From NCBI GenBank assembly GCA_903919535.1, contig CAIXIP010000272.1, positions 1 through 49,442 on the forward strand: 49,442 nt of DNA, given 5' to 3'. A program made the position numbers and the translations under genes. Below the pieces are notes generated by a model that was not told where the DNA came from, made no database searches, and saw only the letters and a program-made list of their open reading frames with translations. Within the stretch, counting starts at the first letter, position 1. Each line of letters begins with the position of its first letter. Source of the stretch: an uncultured Bacteroidota bacterium (GTDB taxonomy: Bacteria > Bacteroidota > Bacteroidia > 2-12-FULL-35-15). This document shows positions 47,051 through 49,442 of this stretch, piece by piece.

Positions 47051-47070
47051 GCCTTAAAAAAAATTAAGGC
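47051..47070 (+). terminator. Terminator-like hairpin
   Basis: GCCTTAA/TTAAGGC, followed by ATTTTTTATTTTT. Confidence 0.65.
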
Positions 47071-47095
47071 ATTTTTTATTTTTAACTCTCGAAAA

Positions 47096-49442
47096 ATGAA
47101 ATTAATTAAATTTTTTATTATTTCTATTTGTCTGTTTTTTATCGATTCTTCATTTGCTCAGCAATCAACAGGAACAATCAGAGGTTTTGTTTATTTAAAG
47201 GATTCAGGCGAACCTGTTTTATTTACAAATGTTATTCTTAAAGGAACAACGATGGGTATTGCAACCGATGTAAATGGGTTTTTCTCAATTTCTAAAGTTC
47301 CTCCCGGCAGCTATACGATCATTATTACTTCTGCATTAGGCTACGATACTTTGCAAGAGGGTGTAAGTGTTAAAGCAAATGAAATCATCAGCAAAAAATT
47401 ATACTTAACAAAATCAGCAATTAAATTAAAAGGCATTGAGATCTCAGCAATGCAAGAGGCAAAAGAAACAGAGACGCAAGTTTCAGTAAATAAAATTGAC
47501 CCGATAATAATAAAAAAATTACCATCAGTTGGAGGAGAACCAGATCTTGCTCAATATTTGCAAGTGTTACCAGGTGTTATTTTTACCGGTGACCAAGGTG
47601 GTCAGTTATACATTCGTGGTGGCTCACCTGTTCAAAATAAAGTGTTACTTGATGGAATGATCGTTTATAATCCTTTCCATTCTATTGGGTTATTCTCCGT
47701 TTTCGATGCTGATATTATTAGAAATGCCGATGTATATAGTGGGGGATTTGGCGCTGAGTATGGTGGACGAATATCATCAATCATGGACATAACAACACGC
47801 GATGGAAACAAAAAACGAGTTTCTGGTAAAGTTGCAGCAAGTCCGTTTGGCGCAAAAGTAATTTTAGAAGGACCAATCAAAAAATATACTGAGGGAGGAA
47901 AAGGGACTTCTTCTTTTATTATCTCTGCTAAAACATCTTATCTGCCAACCACCTCTAAAGTTCTTTATTCATACGTAGATAAAGATGGATTGCCGTTTAG
48001 TTTTAATGATTATTATGGAAAAATTTCGTTCAATTCAAACAATGGAAGCAAATTAAATTTATTTGGATTTAACTTTAATGACAAGGTGAATTATCAGGCA
48101 TTGCAAAAAATGGATTGGAATTCATATGGTGGAGGAGGGAATTTTTTGTTGGTGCCACAAAACTCACCAATAATTGTTAACGGAAATTTCGCATATTCTG
48201 AATATAGCATTCTGCTTCAGCCTGCAGCTGAGAAGAAAAAAAGCAGCAAAATAAAAGGGTTTAATATGGGAATAGGTTTCTCCTATTTCATGGGTAAAAA
48301 TGAATTAAATTATGGAATAGATATTAATGGCTTCCGAACGGATTTTGATTTTTATAATTCTTTGAATCGCCACATCTCGCAATCGGAAAATACTACAGAA
48401 ATAGGAGGATACGCAAAATACAAATGGATATCTAAACACAAAAAATTATTGCTTGAACCTAGCTTCCGTGTACAATATTATGCATCCCTTTCAGAGTTTT
48501 CACCTGAGCCACGCTTAAATCTGAAGTGGAACATTAGCCACAAAGTGCGATTTAAATTTGCAACGGGAATGTATTCTCAAAATCTTATTGCCGCTAATTC
48601 TGATAAGGATGTGGTTAATTTATTTTATGGTTTCCTTTCTGGTTCAGATAATTTGCCTAGCAAATACATTGATGAAAATGGTAAAACCCAGGATGTGAAA
48701 ACTCATTTGCAAAAAGCGAATCATTATGTAGCAGGTTTTGAATTCGACATTACTAAGCATATTGATTTTAACATCGAAGCATACCGCAAAGATTTTACAC
48801 AACTTACAAATCTTAACAGCAACAAATTATATGAGGATTCTCCAAGCAACGCTACTAAACCTGATGCATTAAAAAAAGATTTTATTGTTGAAACTGGCAA
48901 AGCACAAGGTATTGATGTTGTTTTAAAATACGATTACAAACACCTTTATTTGTGGGTGGTTTATTCCCTTGGTTATGTTAATAGATATGATGGGGGTAGG
49001 TTGGATGCGAATGGGAAACCAATTTCATATCGCCCGCACTATGATCGCAGACATAATGCTAATATCGTTGCTTCTTATACGTTTGGGAAAAATTTGAATT
49101 GGGAATTTGGTGCACGATGGAATATTGGTTCAGGATTCCCTTTCAAGCCTACAGGAGGTTTTTATGAGGATCTGAATTTTTCCGGAGGTATCACAACAAA
49201 CTATACTGCAACAAATGGTGATCTGAATTATTTCTTTGATAATAGTCAGGTGAAAGAATTGCCTTGGTATCACCGTTTAGATATAAATATTAAACGCTCT
49301 TTCCAATTTTTTGAAAACACAAAACTTGAGGTTGCTGTTGGAGCAACTAATGTTTATAGTCGTAAAAATGTATTTTATTTTGATAGGTTAAGATATGAAC
49401 GAGTTGATCAATTACCGATATTACCGACAGTTAGTTTTGTGA
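47096..49442 (+). CDS. TonB-dependent receptor with carboxypeptidase-like regulatory domain, truncated by window edge
   Basis: My translation from ATG 47096: signal MKLIKFFIISICLFFIDSSFAQQ; 'IRGFVYLKDSGEPVLFTNVILKGTTMGIATDVNGFFSISKVPPGSYTI'; plug 'LYIRGGSPVQNKVLLDGMIVYNPFHSIGLFSVFDADIIRNADVYSGGFGAEYGGRISSIMDI'. No stop before the window end; absent from ORF track. Confidence 0.9.
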   Translation, partial: MKLIKFFIISICLFFIDSSFAQQSTGTIRGFVYLKDSGEPVLFTNVILKGTTMGIATDVNGFFSISKVPPGSYTIIITSALGYDTLQEGVSVKANEIISKKLYLTKSAIKLKGIEISAMQEAKETETQVSVNKIDPIIIKKLPSVGGEPDLAQYLQVLPGVIFTGDQGGQLYIRGGSPVQNKVLLDGMIVYNPFHSIGLFSVFDADIIRNADVYSGGFGAEYGGRISSIMDITTRDGNKKRVSGKVAASPFGAKVILEGPIKKYTEGGKGTSSFIISAKTSYLPTTSKVLYSYVDKDGLPFSFNDYYGKISFNSNNGSKLNLFGFNFNDKVNYQALQKMDWNSYGGGGNFLLVPQNSPIIVNGNFAYSEYSILLQPAAEKKKSSKIKGFNMGIGFSYFMGKNELNYGIDINGFRTDFDFYNSLNRHISQSENTTEIGGYAKYKWISKHKKLLLEPSFRVQYYASLSEFSPEPRLNLKWNISHKVRFKFATGMYSQNLIAANSDKDVVNLFYGFLSGSDNLPSKYIDENGKTQDVKTHLQKANHYVAGFEFDITKHIDFNIEAYRKDFTQLTNLNSNKLYEDSPSNATKPDALKKDFIVETGKAQGIDVVLKYDYKHLYLWVVYSLGYVNRYDGGRLDANGKPISYRPHYDRRHNANIVASYTFGKNLNWEFGARWNIGSGFPFKPTGGFYEDLNFSGGITTNYTATNGDLNYFFDNSQVKELPWYHRLDINIKRSFQFFENTKLEVAVGATNVYSRKNVFYFDRLRYERVDQLPILPTVSFV

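Overview
This is an AT-rich Bacteroidota chromosomal window, inferred from TAnnTTTG promoter-like motifs, T9SS and gliding proteins, and the MqnA pathway. The first half is mostly housekeeping: an EI24 protein cut at the left edge, mqnA, a TPR/PD40/CRD protein, hemA, a hemC-hemD fusion, hemB, polA, a HAD phosphatase, a TPR-PP2C/SpoIIE phosphatase, a gamma-carbonic anhydrase-like protein, an HMA protein, a T9SS type-B sorted PKD protein, gldC, gldB, a beta-barrel protein, nadE, murF, an acyl-CoA dehydrogenase and anmK. Next come a dipolar Lys-rich/Asp-rich small protein, an MscS channel, a tonB/exbB/exbD/tonB-like/tonB-like cluster, folC and tRNA-Val. A small accessory patch of secreted hypothetical proteins follows the tRNA. 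The dominant feature is a 2871-aa SprB-repeat surface protein (about 30 modules by my hand alignment) next to a PorP/SprF-family gene. After that lie a DUF6268-like protein, a haem-binding CxxCH protein, mrp, a NifU-domain protein, an SGNH-like lipoprotein and a TonB-dependent receptor that runs off the right edge and is missing from the ORF track. The strongest observations, all by eye, are: (1) strict co-variation of the two inner cysteines across the SprB repeats, which suggests a facultative second disulfide; (2) an SGNH-family lipoprotein that appears to have lost the block I Ser and block III Asn; (3) a PorE-like protein without an OmpA domain; (4) tandem TonB paralogues with nearly identical C-termini but very different linkers; (5) a tandem 11-mer downstream of tRNA-Val that resembles a recombinase site. 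I found no CRISPR array, integrase, transposase or rRNA.
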